A stretch of 64,000 nt of DNA from Leptogranulimonas caecicola (GCF_023168405.1 NZ_AP025285.1:1937236-2001235); one strand, 5' to 3'; shown: positions 38,601 through 47,312, numbered from the stretch's first letter. Numbers and translations: made by a program. Notes: a model not told the origin generated them from the letters alone.

Positions 38601-38906
38601 TGTAAGGCTCAACCCCGCCAGCACGATGTTGGCGCGCACGCCACTGGCGATCTTTATGGAGCCCTGCCCCGTGCCTGAGAACGTGAGCGGCGTGCTGGTT
38701 TTCACTGTAAGTAGCAACGGCGAGGTAGACACGTCAAAGTCCACCCCTTGCTCTCCCCCGCTCACCGTGATGCCGCCAAACACCGTCACCGTGGACGCAG
38801 CCCTCGCCAGGGCCGTCACGCAGGGCTGCGGCACCGAGATCAACAGTGCCAGCAGCACTACCATCGCAGAGCGCGCCAGGTTTGACAGAGATCGTTGAAG
38901 TTTCAT
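32664..38906 (-). CDS. Giant sortase-anchored surface protein (adhesin-like)
   Basis: 2080 residues from the ATG at 38906, after AAGGGGTGG. A signal peptide (~1-37, SAMVVLLALLISVPQPCVTA) leads to a beta-helix-like region (~40-400) with repeated TINGG and GAGIGAG patterns. A long unassigned middle follows. Three DUF11-type repeats start near 1049, 1350 and 1839 (for example KTWQNTTANAANRANREIV and VGDELTYTLTAAND), which in related proteins form isopeptide-bonded stalks. A Pro/Asp-rich linker (DPDDPDNPPVDPDDPTPDP) lies at ~1500. The C-terminus IPRTGD (~2046), a hydrophobic segment and WRRRS form a sortase sorting signal. The likely role is adhesion or shielding at the host surface. Downstream of it lies the ATPase remnant; a second giant gene is upstream. 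Confidence 0.88.
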   Translation of the reverse strand: MKLQRSLSNLARSAMVVLLALLISVPQPCVTALARAASTVTVFGGITVSGGEQGVDFDVSTSPLLLTVKTSTPLTFSGTGQGSIKIASGVRANIVLAGLSLTSKSSAPTTAADRNSPIDLWPDSSLHITLADGTTNYVRTHLETQCAGIHVAETASLTIDDSVTNRLADGTHVEVDGGKIATAGTLLNGTKVEVGDELLKLSAANPGVLKVAGGYGCAAIGSGSMENAGLMVFDGGSIVACAWRGVAVNLDNPGAAGDADAPVSGNYYASAGAGIGAGCGGGATDMFFNAADIDAYGSYHGAGIGAPLRFEGGTTYNGGPRQPSALTTTPNSTCGNITINGGFLKARGFTHGNAFGGACDSAAAPGAKGKVIKVTGGTLLPTSPNRWDLGGNGGTVIVTGGSMRIAGMNKFQGDGPWSDESKTTKLTMVTIDMQKELQELNSQNSKISGWQLLVNGQPHSYGAPTMFDDGKLYLWLSDAYLKKDPETGKAARIEVRLNYVDPDGKEQRLEPLYVEDLGGTTGSTLKRYVNIDLDNEHLDPAARELVAAYFAKLNKHYDGLPLAGLELSAEEGHYISTDGLELIGKQLTDSTALEYSYQKLSEELDKNGDPIILDSGTSLPTDSGNQRIEIVSKQYANTSGMESYWGHRIRGNAEILPVNSVTKTEVATPVDVVVGSETKQYSVPTWAQGANSSVDFNTATMDCLVVPFDIASGTIPGTDQMSAATCKAPTGKVTLSLDGREVGESLGGVIHLERPASGDAAGTSATGDGMAQIKAVDGREHVVGYFKVTRSQLESWGLGPTSDNMHRVQVSYTSVTNPDAPKRGQAAQAEGQTTPLYEDSAYHNYYESSSEPAAVEIEMANPGLTLYSTLLKGSFDPAKDPKSYTAAQVTALQSTDPEVRMSYLGVKQNEDGTPATKPDGSLDTYLVDADYVAENGDHPAQQFVVASDYVGKGTHSVYLLTSSVGEVELTSSNPGVVSIERSDPNWLTNRRTQWQAGTNTYVVGAPIKVNGPGVTTVTATVKQTGAYDEAVRSFKIYSYPDLQEAPTIEARESVRNLSRKDGTVRPGDKLCYSTVFSNTKASSMYQNPIYELTVPADASLEALRVTMPGEASQTLTQGTDYTVTRNPLGGQTIQVKNLPALYGSQGVRFELEATVHNDVILPEHGTLTNLRSTSSTWGTYGIDFSHDANFPWDTRFDNVNGKPVGTPELPAAAAFADPLTELPATLPDGTSSTEADATKYLATKEGELLGTDELTAQAQELVEAAGITPEGTPVLKVERFDGLTWHEQGFSGADPFIALDKPASYLVTATWTQSDGTQVTSKILYVLRDLGSSGGDHDLVVVPEDPDPAAGELSVTKTWQNTTANAANRANREIVQVGDELTYTLTAANDKLGSIYYNAVIKDELPVGIDYIPGSIQVVCRQGAEKHVTLTQEDFSVDYNASSRVLYVNVGHLYGGESAQVTFKAVVTPERLSYNAPQSLRNVGRLFGTKPSDTIQDPRDPVGPDDPDDPDNPPVDPDDPTPDPNPAPITVVIPDPVPGPYGDDPQNPPADPTLDERQDEEPATVELEYTEYVRRVDALKQAAPEGEGTGDTGEPADPTPAGGDGDNDLAPTYVTRAELLDHLRAHALDDGYDLSADPDEMNLDAEHPVAVPAGQAVTQATGHEAADLTQVGKSHLTTTFKAADGTTVKATLHHIVWDETVPEEEQPTEDKPTPGSFKANTKVSEPVREGTITGAELLARAMDLAASRGLKLPAGVTAQQWKLERVDAEGNRTPIGPKDQVSIADPADYVFSVDYERPGDTPGGAAPLIGALTLGYKLFKTEAPASDPTGGTSGPVAPADPEEGDAQVTKVSHNLTAHEDGKVHVNDILGYTIAVANIGAETCCMYDVVVADDLPAGLAVVSGSMRLQLPDGAQVPVPDSAYNAETHKISVFGGMLKGGQSLQLTFEAAVMADAEGKDIGNHAVASYVKPSDSTTDTIFSTEKRPDPGTPASSEDFEGSILLDPTPAAYPDDRTDPVAPPLSDGTGNEPANADGTADGTGSLRVIPRTGDEGLTWLAPAAGLLAAAALAATGAVVWRRRS

Positions 38907-39019
38907 AAGGCCACCCCTTATACGCACAGCCAGGACAGAGCGCCTGAATTTAAGCTGATTTCATAAACGATAGCACTTATCCCCTATTTCTCTACCTGGA
39001 TTGATCTCTCCTCTCCCCC

Positions 39020-39090
39020 GATGGAGGGTTTTCTCAACATGATTTACCAAGCTAGTTGCCTATTTTTCCTTACCGAGAAACCCCTCCATC
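39020..39090. repeat. Inverted repeat carrying a variant 13-mer
   Basis: GATGGAGGGTTTTCTC (39020-39035) pairs with GAGAAACCCCTCCATC (39075-39090), 16 bp with one mismatch, enclosing 39 bp. The right arm contains TACCGAGAAACCC, one base from the 13-mer. Confidence 0.8.
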
Positions 39091-39248
39091 CCCTGTTGAA
39101 ATATATAGTATTTTATCTATTTATATTTGCACGATATGCTACCTCTTGCCTATATTCCTCTCTTAGCTGCATCACATGGGGAACCTGGCGTCTGTTGAGG
39201 TGCCTCACAGGAATGCGCCCTCGTGGTAGCATTCGCTCTCACGACAAA

Positions 39249-39280
39249 GCCCGCCCTCCCCCGTTTGGGAGAGAGCGGGC
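39249..39280 (-). terminator. Terminator of the second giant surface gene
   Basis: GCCCGCCCTCCC (39249-39260) pairs with GGGAGAGAGCGGGC (39267-39280). The minus strand continues TTTGTCG. About 65 bp past the stop. Confidence 0.8.
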
Positions 39281-39345
39281 CAAGAGGTGGGACCTCAAAT
39301 TGAAGCGGTCGTCTGAGAACTACGAACTCTCAGCGTCAGCGTCGC

Positions 39346-42300
39346 TTACTTGCGATTGCGGCGCTTGCGACCCACAAAGACAATGCCGCCGGTGGTGGCT
39401 GTGGCTGCCGCCAGAAGACTTACCAGGCTGGAGGCGATGGAGGCGTCGCCCATCTTGGGAGCCACGCGGGTGCCAGAAGGAGTCACCTTGGTGGCAACAC
39501 TGGTGTTCTGGTTGAGGAAGTCGGCGTGCTGAGGGTGAGACTCGTCAGCCCAGTCGTACTTACCATCGCCATTGGTATCGATATTGGTATCAGCAATACC
39601 GTCGCCATCGGTATCAATGTTCATATCAGGCTTGCCATCGCCGTCAGTATCCACATTGAGCTCAGGCTTGCCGTCGCCGTTGGTGTCGATGTTCACATCA
39701 GGCGTAGGCGCGGGATGCTGTTTGGGATCCACTGGATCGGGCTTGCCGTCCTTGTCCTTATCAACAATATTGAGGTCTGGCTTGCCGTCGCCGTCAGTAT
39801 CCACGTTGAGTTCAGGTTTGCCGTCGCCGTTGGTGTCGATGTTGACGTTAGGCAGTGGTGGATTCTCTGGATCGATGGGGTCGGGTTTGCCGTCGCCGTC
39901 CTCGTCCACGATGTTCACGTCGGGTTTGCCGTCGCCGTCGGTGTCCTTATTCAGGTCAGGCTTGTCGTCATCATCGGTGTCTACGTTGACATTGGGTTTC
40001 TTGGGACCCTCGGGATCCTTGGGATCCACTGGATCAGGTTTGCCGTCGCCGTCCTCGTCCACGATGTTCACGTCGGGTTTGCCGTCGCCGTTGGTGTCCT
40101 TATTGACATCAGGCCCTCCGTCGCCGTCGGTGTCTACGTTGACATTGGGTTTGGGTGCGGGCTTCTTGGTGGGGTCGATGGGGTCGGGCTTACCGTCGCC
40201 GTCCTCGTCAACGATGTTCACGTCGGGCTTGCCGTCGTCATCGGTATCGATGTTCACGTCGGGTTTGCCGTCGCCGTCAGTATCCACATTGGTAGTGGGC
40301 TTCTTGGGACCCTCGGGATCCTTGGGATCCACTGGATCAGGTTTGCCGTCGCCGTCCTCGTCAACGATGTTGGTATCAGGTTTGCCGTCACCGTCAGTGT
40401 CCACGTTGGTATCAGGTTTGCCGTCACCGTCAGTGTCCACGTCAGTGTCGGGCTTGCCGTCGTCATCGGTGTCCTTATTGATGTCAGGCTCGCCGTCGCC
40501 GTCGGTGTCCACGTTCACATCGGGTTCGCCGTCGCCGTCGTCATCGATGTTAGTATCGGGCTCGCCGTCGCCGTCGGTATCGATGTTGTTGGTGTTTGTG
40601 GCAAACACCACGGTGATGTGATGGTTCTTGTCGATGTCATCGAAGGTGTAGGTGCCCTTGTCCTTGAGATCCGGCTGAGAAACACCGTCTACGTAAACGT
40701 AGGCAACCTTCTCGTTCTCATCGTTGGGGGCCCAAGTTACCGTGCGGCTGTCGCCTGCATGAACGGTACCTGCGCCTGAGATGGTGCCAGCGCCACCCTG
40801 TACCAAAGTGCTTACCTGGAATGTGCTCTCAGGATCCACATTGATATCGCCGGGAATGGGCTTGTTGGTGTTGTCCACAGGCTTGCGGGCAAGCGCCACC
40901 TCGAGTTTATGGTCTGCCTGAACGTTGTTGAAGGTGATTTGACCGTCTTTGTTGGGCGTATAGACATTGCCGTCGGCATCCTTCACAGACTCAACTATGT
41001 AACCTTCGCCCGGAGCAATGGTCAAAGTGGCATTCCCACCCTCGTTCACCAGCGCGTTGCCAGACACGGTGCCTTCGCCGTTGGTGATGGTGGCAGAGAC
41101 GTTGAAGGTCTTCTCGGGCACTGGGTCGACCACTGGTTTGCCATCAGGATCGGTCTTGGGGTTTCCATCCTCGTCGGTGGCCTGCTTAGCGAAGTAGACC
41201 TCGATATTGTGGTCGTTGATCACGTTGGTGCGATCCATGGAGCTGCGATCGAAGGAGTCTGTATAGGTTGTCACAGGATCCTTCTTCAGGGGCTCCTCTT
41301 TAAGAGAGGTTTCGTCCGCGAAATCCTCTGGAGTCTCAGCAGTCTCTACTGCAGGGGCCTCAGGCAAAGCCTTGGGCTCGGAGTCGAGGCCTTTCTCGGC
41401 CGGATTCTCTTCTTGAACCTGGGCCTCTGACTTGGGAGAGCCATCTTCAGGCAGGCTCACAGGCTCATCGCTAGGCTGGGTGACGCCCTCTTCCTGCGGC
41501 TCTTCATCCTGCGCAGGAAGCTCAGTGGAGATATGGGAGATCAATCCCTTGGAGCCCAGCCAGTAAAGCGGGGCTGCCTTAAAGAGGCCTCCGCGCGCAA
41601 GCGCCTGCTGAGGAGATGCCGGGTTGGCCACTAGATCCCCAGCCTCAACGGCGTCATAGATAGTCTCACCGTTCACCACTACCTTCATGAGGTAGGAACC
41701 AGCAGCAGGATTTGCATTGAGGTCTTTGTAGTTGCCTAGGTGATAGACGGATTTCGAAGGAGACACATTGCCCTCGCCGTACTTCACGATATTGACAGTG
41801 TGGAGCACTGGGCGCACATGGACCTCTATGTCTTTGTCACTGTTGGTAGGAACAGTGATTTTGCCTTCGGCATTTTTGGCCACAGGCTCGCCGTTTACCA
41901 CCACCTTCTCAAGTTCATAGCACACGTAATTGTCATCATCGGGGTCGATAGCCGTGCCGTCGGCACTGGTGGCATAGAAGAACCCGTTGTTGCCTGCCTG
42001 CAGGTTGCCCAACTTGAGCTCTTTGCCGTTGTCTGTCGTAGCCTGGAGGCTCCATTCCACGTCATAACTGGCATTCTCATCCTTCTTTACCGTAGTTCCG
42101 CCAGTGATGGAACCATTCACTGCGCCTACGGCGCCTACGATCTTGGTCTTGATGTGCACATACTCGTTTGGATCGGTGTAGTCAGGGATCACAGGAATGC
42201 CATCAGGATCGTCAGAAGGTTCTGCCATATAGATATCAACCACATGGTTCGCAGAGATAGGCTTGCTGAAGACCCCCTTGCGGTAAGCCCCAGTGCTCTG

Positions 42301-45300
42301 AAGCGTCTGGCCCTTGAGCTCTGAGGTGATGTCTTTGTTGTCGATGACGATCTTTACGATCTCCCATTTGCTGTTGAGGGCGTTCCACATGGGATGCACA
42401 GTGTCGCCCTCGTTGACAGTCATGGTGTGGGAGGTCTCCACGTCGCTGTCGCCGCCATAACGGTTCACCGTGACGGTGTACTTGTCGACGGTAGTCACCT
42501 CAGTGCCGCCCATAGAAGGCAGGCCGGTGACGGTCACCACCACGTCGTGGTTGGAAGACACGCCGGTGAAGTCGAACTTGCCAGCGGCGATATCGACCTC
42601 TGCGCCGTCAACCTTGACGGAAGAGATGGTATAGCGGGAATTCTCAGCGATAGACCAGGTAACCTGCGCGTTCTCGCCGTTCTTCACCGACTGGGTGGGG
42701 CTGAGCGCCACCACGTCTTGCGCAGTGGTGCCCTCGACCCTGGTAGAGATGGTGAAATGGGTGTCGACCGTTACCGGAGGCTTGGGCTTCTCGGGAACAT
42801 CCGGTTTGATGACAGGGTCCTTGGCAAAGACCACGGAAACCTTGACGTCTTGGGTTAGAGGATCTTCCACGGTATAGCTGCCAGCATCCAGAAGATCATC
42901 GCGCATGACACCATTCACAATGACGCGCTCGACGTGAGACCCTGCGCTTGCAGCCCAGGTCACGGTTGGCGTTGTGCCTTCTTTTTGCTTGATGGCGCTC
43001 TCACAGGTGCCTTCGCCGTCGCTGGAAGGATCTTTTTCGACTGTCACGTCAAAGTAACGATCGTAGTAAAGCTTGAGAGAAAGCGTGGGATTACCGGTTA
43101 CCGTACCCGTGAAGACATTGTTGTTGACGGTCTGTTGGGTGCCATCCTCACTCACTACCACATGGGAGCTGTCAGGGTTGTACCAATAGCTCTTGCCGCC
43201 AGTGGCGATCTCTGGGACTTTGTCAGCCTCTGGCACCGTTTGGGTGCTCTCGGTGGTAGCGGTATAGGTCTTGGTGGGATTGGTGCCATCGTCGAGGTTA
43301 TTCACCTTGGTGTAGAGATAATTGCCGTTGGCATCCTTGTTGCCGGAGTTCACGTAGTAATCGACGGTGTACTTAGTGTCGTCTCGCGGAGTCCACTTGG
43401 CACGGAACGTATGCTCTGTCTTGGTAGCAATGGCCTCATCGCCCGTATAGGCAGTGTCACCTAACACGTCTCCGGTGACCAGGAACCAGCCGCCAAAGTC
43501 ATAGCCGGGGCGCGTGGGGGTCTTGAACCCGATATAGTTTGTCGCAGTGGCGTTCTTATAGGCCTGGTCAGAGACTCGCGACCCGCCGGCGGAGTCAAAG
43601 TGCACGACAAACTGCTCTTTGTCTTCCTTCCACACTGCGTAAATCGTGATGTCGTGAGCAGGCATGGTAGGAGCTGCGATTGGGGTGATCCCTGTGACGC
43701 CGCCGGCGACGGCGAAGGTGTTGGCCGTGTTGTCCATGGGGTTCTTGGTGGTAGACCAACCCTGGAAGATATAGCCGGGCTTTGCGGGAATGGTGCGGCC
43801 GCTCAACGGAAGGTTTAGAGCACCGACGTTGGCTTGATATTTGATGCCTTCGAAAGAACGGGTGGCACCCAAAGAGCCACCATTGGCATCAAGGCGCACC
43901 GTGTAGTCGCCGATCTCCCACTGGGCGACGAGGTAGTAATTGTTCTTCTTGATGTTCTCCGGCTTCGCCGGGGCGGTGGTGTCGCTCTCATCGATTTTTA
44001 CGAGCTTGGCCACCTGATCGTCGGGGGAAATGAGTTGGTTTCCCGTAGCGGTAGTAGTGCCGGCCTCTTTATTCACAAGGCCGTCAACCACCGCATTGGT
44101 ATCACCGGCCACAAGCTTCCAGCCTTTGAAGGAGTAGCCCTCGCGCACCGGGAGCACCTTTTGGTCCTCAATCTTTTGCAGAATCGAATTGCCGGAGATC
44201 ACCCGGAACGAAGTGGAGGCCGCAGTATTGCCTTCTGCGATTTGTCCCCCGTTCGCCAGGTAGATGAGGTTCGCATAGTCCTTGGCATAACTGGGACGAA
44301 TGATGATGGTATGGTCCTCCGGCACAGGAACGTCGGTGCCGGGAGTCACAGGCTCGCCTTTAGGGGTGGTCCAGCCACTGAACTTGTCTTCAGGGTCGTC
44401 GGGATTGTCGAGATCATCCTCATCAGGCAGCACGATTATAGGCTTCTCGCCAATAACGATATAGTCATCGATGGGATTACCGTCCGGGTCTTGAACCTGT
44501 ACGCGGGTGGGTTGGAATACAGTTTTAGCTCCAAGGTTGCCGCATTCGTCCTTCACCCACACCACGACAGGCTGAGTGCTGTCGAGCTCATAGTCTACAG
44601 AGGCAGTGTGAGACACCTCGTCAAAATACTCCCAGTCGGTCTCGGTTGGAGTGGCATTCTCATCGTTAGTGATCCAATAGGCAGCAACACCAGAGCCACG
44701 GTTATCCTCGATGAAGGTAATGCCGTCATCGTCGATACCCTGACCAGTGTCGGTAAAGGTAAAGGTGGCGGTGTTCTTCGAGGAGTTAGTTCCCTCGATA
44801 AGAGGAACCTTATCGTCGAGGAATGCAGTGATATAGGTCTGAGAAGCCTTGGATTCATTACCATTCTGGTCTTTGACCGTAAGCTCGAAGATCCATTTAC
44901 CGTTCTTGCTGTCCTTGTCGAAAACAAAGTCAGGAATCTTTGAGACGTGGTCGACCCAACCGCTAGTGGCAACCTGGTTGTTGTCAGGATCCAGCACCGT
45001 GAACTTCCATTGGGCAATGCGTGCATCTTCACCAGTACCAGCCAGCTGCCCCACCTTTGACTTGTCACGAATATTCACCGCAAATGTCGTATTGGTGTTC
45101 AGCAGATGGCGCTGATGGATAGTCATGATCTGAGTAGGTGTCTCCGACGTTTTAGTAGAAGCGTCCACCATATAGAAGTTCGCCAAAGGTATTGGAGAGG
45201 TGACAGGCTGTGAGGTGTCAAATTTCTTACCCTCAATGAAGCTGGTGTAGATATAGTCAGCAAGCTCGGTTACATAGTCGTCAGACATTGCAATATAACC

Positions 45301-46551
45301 GTTCTTTGCGCCCAAGCCTTGATGGGTGATATTGCCCTCGGCATCTTTCGTTGAGTCCGTGACAATCTTGCCGTCTTGAGCGTTAGAGAGATAGAAGATC
45401 TCATTTTCATTCATACGGTTGATACCGTCTGAATAAGTCTCGTCTGTCTCATCGGGAATCTGAGGATCATTGGAGTCGCCCACCAAGTTGATAAAGTACT
45501 TTTGCTGGGCTCCCTCATAGTACTGAACGGTCTTCAGCGCGTCGAAGGCGCTGGAGTCATAGTTCATTTCAAGGTCCAGGAAGGAGAACTGAGTAAACTC
45601 ATTACAACCATGGCTACTGTTTTGCATATAGGGGCCAAAACCGTTGTAACCGTTGGCTACAAGAGCTACAGGGCCATTGAATAGTGTTTCGATAGTTCCC
45701 AGATTACCTGATGCGTCGTAGTTCTGCTTTTGTACCGTCACACTGGTTTCGCGAAGGTCGACGGTGAAACGTGCCTTGTTCACAGGCCCAAGATTGGTTG
45801 CCTGACTGGCAGTGCCAACCTGGGTTCCCCCTATCACCGAATTATTGGTTGGGTTGTAATTACTCACCTGATAGATAGCAGCGTTGCTGATGGCATTATT
45901 GGTACCTGTAAGGCGAAGGTAATATCCAGTGAGGGTGCCGTTTGGGTTCTTGCCCACATTCATCATGAAGCCAGTGCTATTGAGGGTGTGAGTCCTCACA
46001 GCAGAGCCGTTGACGTCAAAACTAAACGTACGACGAGCATTGCTAGGTGCAGGATAAATCATTGCATCGAATGCGGCAATATCAGGATATCCTGCGAATA
46101 TCATGCTGGTCTTGCCATCTTCAGTGAAGTTATAGATATGACTACTAAACGATTGACAGGTAGTATTTGTAAGCTTGCCTTGATCTTTATTGAAATAGTT
46201 TGCAATATTCACAGATCCAGTATTGTGGTTGTACACAAGCCAACCCTCGGTGTTGCTGGTATCGATCTTGGCGGCAGTGTCGGTAATACGAAAGCTGCCG
46301 GGATCCATTCCTTGGGCTATCAGCTTTTGGGTGAGCTCCTGTTTGAATTCTAGGAACGTCCCTTGGTAGTCGCTAGGAAGCGCTACAGCAATATCTACCT
46401 TGGGTGTTGGATTGGCGCCTACATCCACCGCACCAAGCGCTGGCTTTAATACACCTCCCCCAACAATTCCAATCAATGCAAGCAGAGTGCATACCATAAA
46501 GGCATACAGGCGCTTGAAAATGGGGTGTAGTGCAGTTTTGTTTTTTAACAT
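39346..46551 (-). CDS. Giant surface protein with InlB-type and calcium-loop repeats
   Basis: 2401 residues. The ATG at 46551 follows AAGGTGGG. Signal peptide ~1-41 (AFMVCTLLALIGIVGGG). The N-terminal ~45-370 may be a lectin-like beta domain (LRLTGTNN, NSSHGCNEFTQFSFLDLEMN). Residues ~750-1100 hold about four InlB/Flg_new-type repeats (VRLDANGGSL..., PAKPGYIFQGW). Several further ~100-residue beta modules with VNEGDTVHPMW-like motifs follow. Residues ~1980-2337 are 23 tandem ~12-residue loops of the form VDTDGDGKPD, with spacers such as PVDPKDPEGP; these are EF-hand/thrombospondin-3-like calcium sites. The C-terminus APKMGD (~2361) plus a hydrophobic helix and GRKRRNRK resembles a sortase signal but departs from LPxTG. 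Likely a calcium-stiffened host-facing adhesin. Confidence 0.88.
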   Translation of the reverse strand: MLKNKTALHPIFKRLYAFMVCTLLALIGIVGGGVLKPALGAVDVGANPTPKVDIAVALPSDYQGTFLEFKQELTQKLIAQGMDPGSFRITDTAAKIDTSNTEGWLVYNHNTGSVNIANYFNKDQGKLTNTTCQSFSSHIYNFTEDGKTSMIFAGYPDIAAFDAMIYPAPSNARRTFSFDVNGSAVRTHTLNSTGFMMNVGKNPNGTLTGYYLRLTGTNNAISNAAIYQVSNYNPTNNSVIGGTQVGTASQATNLGPVNKARFTVDLRETSVTVQKQNYDASGNLGTIETLFNGPVALVANGYNGFGPYMQNSSHGCNEFTQFSFLDLEMNYDSSAFDALKTVQYYEGAQQKYFINLVGDSNDPQIPDETDETYSDGINRMNENEIFYLSNAQDGKIVTDSTKDAEGNITHQGLGAKNGYIAMSDDYVTELADYIYTSFIEGKKFDTSQPVTSPIPLANFYMVDASTKTSETPTQIMTIHQRHLLNTNTTFAVNIRDKSKVGQLAGTGEDARIAQWKFTVLDPDNNQVATSGWVDHVSKIPDFVFDKDSKNGKWIFELTVKDQNGNESKASQTYITAFLDDKVPLIEGTNSSKNTATFTFTDTGQGIDDDGITFIEDNRGSGVAAYWITNDENATPTETDWEYFDEVSHTASVDYELDSTQPVVVWVKDECGNLGAKTVFQPTRVQVQDPDGNPIDDYIVIGEKPIIVLPDEDDLDNPDDPEDKFSGWTTPKGEPVTPGTDVPVPEDHTIIIRPSYAKDYANLIYLANGGQIAEGNTAASTSFRVISGNSILQKIEDQKVLPVREGYSFKGWKLVAGDTNAVVDGLVNKEAGTTTATGNQLISPDDQVAKLVKIDESDTTAPAKPENIKKNNYYLVAQWEIGDYTVRLDANGGSLGATRSFEGIKYQANVGALNLPLSGRTIPAKPGYIFQGWSTTKNPMDNTANTFAVAGGVTGITPIAAPTMPAHDITIYAVWKEDKEQFVVHFDSAGGSRVSDQAYKNATATNYIGFKTPTRPGYDFGGWFLVTGDVLGDTAYTGDEAIATKTEHTFRAKWTPRDDTKYTVDYYVNSGNKDANGNYLYTKVNNLDDGTNPTKTYTATTESTQTVPEADKVPEIATGGKSYWYNPDSSHVVVSEDGTQQTVNNNVFTGTVTGNPTLSLKLYYDRYFDVTVEKDPSSDGEGTCESAIKQKEGTTPTVTWAASAGSHVERVIVNGVMRDDLLDAGSYTVEDPLTQDVKVSVVFAKDPVIKPDVPEKPKPPVTVDTHFTISTRVEGTTAQDVVALSPTQSVKNGENAQVTWSIAENSRYTISSVKVDGAEVDIAAGKFDFTGVSSNHDVVVTVTGLPSMGGTEVTTVDKYTVTVNRYGGDSDVETSHTMTVNEGDTVHPMWNALNSKWEIVKIVIDNKDITSELKGQTLQSTGAYRKGVFSKPISANHVVDIYMAEPSDDPDGIPVIPDYTDPNEYVHIKTKIVGAVGAVNGSITGGTTVKKDENASYDVEWSLQATTDNGKELKLGNLQAGNNGFFYATSADGTAIDPDDDNYVCYELEKVVVNGEPVAKNAEGKITVPTNSDKDIEVHVRPVLHTVNIVKYGEGNVSPSKSVYHLGNYKDLNANPAAGSYLMKVVVNGETIYDAVEAGDLVANPASPQQALARGGLFKAAPLYWLGSKGLISHISTELPAQDEEPQEEGVTQPSDEPVSLPEDGSPKSEAQVQEENPAEKGLDSEPKALPEAPAVETAETPEDFADETSLKEEPLKKDPVTTYTDSFDRSSMDRTNVINDHNIEVYFAKQATDEDGNPKTDPDGKPVVDPVPEKTFNVSATITNGEGTVSGNALVNEGGNATLTIAPGEGYIVESVKDADGNVYTPNKDGQITFNNVQADHKLEVALARKPVDNTNKPIPGDINVDPESTFQVSTLVQGGAGTISGAGTVHAGDSRTVTWAPNDENEKVAYVYVDGVSQPDLKDKGTYTFDDIDKNHHITVVFATNTNNIDTDGDGEPDTNIDDDGDGEPDVNVDTDGDGEPDINKDTDDDGKPDTDVDTDGDGKPDTNVDTDGDGKPDTNIVDEDGDGKPDPVDPKDPEGPKKPTTNVDTDGDGKPDVNIDTDDDGKPDVNIVDEDGDGKPDPIDPTKKPAPKPNVNVDTDGDGGPDVNKDTNGDGKPDVNIVDEDGDGKPDPVDPKDPEGPKKPNVNVDTDDDDKPDLNKDTDGDGKPDVNIVDEDGDGKPDPIDPENPPLPNVNIDTNGDGKPELNVDTDGDGKPDLNIVDKDKDGKPDPVDPKQHPAPTPDVNIDTNGDGKPELNVDTDGDGKPDMNIDTDGDGIADTNIDTNGDGKYDWADESHPQHADFLNQNTSVATKVTPSGTRVAPKMGDASIASSLVSLLAAATATTGGIVFVGRKRRNRK
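39540..40612 (-). repeat. Tandem coding repeat for 23 DxDGDG calcium loops
   Basis: About 1.07 kb of 33-39-bp units within the second giant gene, with near-identical blocks (for example GATGGGGTCGGGTTTGCCGT). The longer block NIVDEDGDGKPDP recurs five times (one further degenerate copy). This is a likely site of recombination and length variation. Confidence 0.9.
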
Positions 46552-46987
46552 TTTGTCCCACCTTCCATTAACTCCATAATCCTGCGTTTACAAAGTTAGA
46601 GCAAAGTATACGCTTATTTCAGCGTATTTTTAGACTGTTGTAGATAGATTTATGTTCATAAATATAAAATTAGCTTTGCTTTTATTATTAGCTCATTTAC
46701 CTCGTACTCTATAACCATTTATTGTGGTTCTTCTTCATACAACCACACCATCTTGATCCTTAGTCCAATGGTTTTGTACTTCAGTTTCTGAATTTTATTG
46801 ACAGTGGTTGCCTATTTCTGAAAGCAATTTATATTTAGTTAATGATTATTATTATATATTCAGGTATCCTTTAACTTGCATCTTACATCCACCCTGTCTA
46901 TGTTATGTGGGTGCATATCATTAGTCATAAGTCTCAAAAGAGAGGGCATATATCCTTTACTATAAGCCCACAAAGATTGGATTAATC
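46552..46987. other. 436-bp AT-rich gene-free region between divergent genes
   Basis: Clearly more AT-rich than the surroundings and presumably holds the promoters of the giant gene (minus) and the glutaredoxin pair (plus). GTATACTTTG (minus strand, near 46605) is a possible -10. No gene or hairpin is convincing. Confidence 0.5.
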
Positions 46988-47266
46988 ATGGCCAATGAAA
47001 AAGCACGCTCTCTCGAGCTCTTCTATCGCCCCACTTGCCCGTTTTGCCAAAAAGTTTTGCGTTGGATGGAAAACCACAACGTAGACAACGTGACTCTCTT
47101 CGACATTACCAGCGATTCTGCAGCAGGACAGCGTCTTGTAGAGGTTGGTGGCAAGAAACAAGTTCCCTGCCTGTTCATCGATGGCAAGCCCATGTATGAG
47201 TCTGACGACATCATTGAGTACTTGGGCACCTTGCTAGATCATCAAACAGACGATGTCGCCAAGTAA
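46988..47266 (+). CDS. Glutaredoxin-like small thiol protein
   Basis: 92 residues with a thioredoxin-like fold: active-site CPFC (residues 16-19), cis-proline in KQVPCLFIDG and YESDDIIEYLGTLL at the end, where glutathione-transferase N-domains and glutaredoxins have ESxxIxxYL. The usual glutaredoxin tyrosine in CPYC is phenylalanine. It probably reduces disulfides or binds a low-molecular thiol in the cytosol. The ribosome site is weak (GGATTAATC before ATG). A paralogous gene follows 46 bp later on the same strand, so they form a two-gene operon closed by a strong terminator. Confidence 0.85.
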   Translation: MANEKARSLELFYRPTCPFCQKVLRWMENHNVDNVTLFDITSDSAAGQRLVEVGGKKQVPCLFIDGKPMYESDDIIEYLGTLLDHQTDDVAK

Positions 47267-47312
47267 TTCCCTTGTTCCTAAATACAGAGATTATTCTTAG
47301 AAGGAACGCTTT

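Larger units (their letters stand above)
38907..39345. other. 439-bp gene-free region between the two giant surface genes
   Basis: No gene. It holds an inverted repeat with a 13-mer variant (39020-39090), an AT-rich stretch (39100-39140) that may be the promoter of the downstream gene, and the terminator at 39249-39280. Confidence 0.6.

Noticed and set aside
39540..40612. Regularly spaced repeats that might suggest a CRISPR array
   Set aside because: The units are in-frame protein-coding repeats without unique spacers, and no cas gene is present.
39526..40779. Two overlapping plus-strand frames (V/I/G-rich and S/L/P-rich) opposite the calcium-loop repeats
   Set aside because: Their repetitive composition is the reverse reading of the DxDGDG repeat, not a separate gene.
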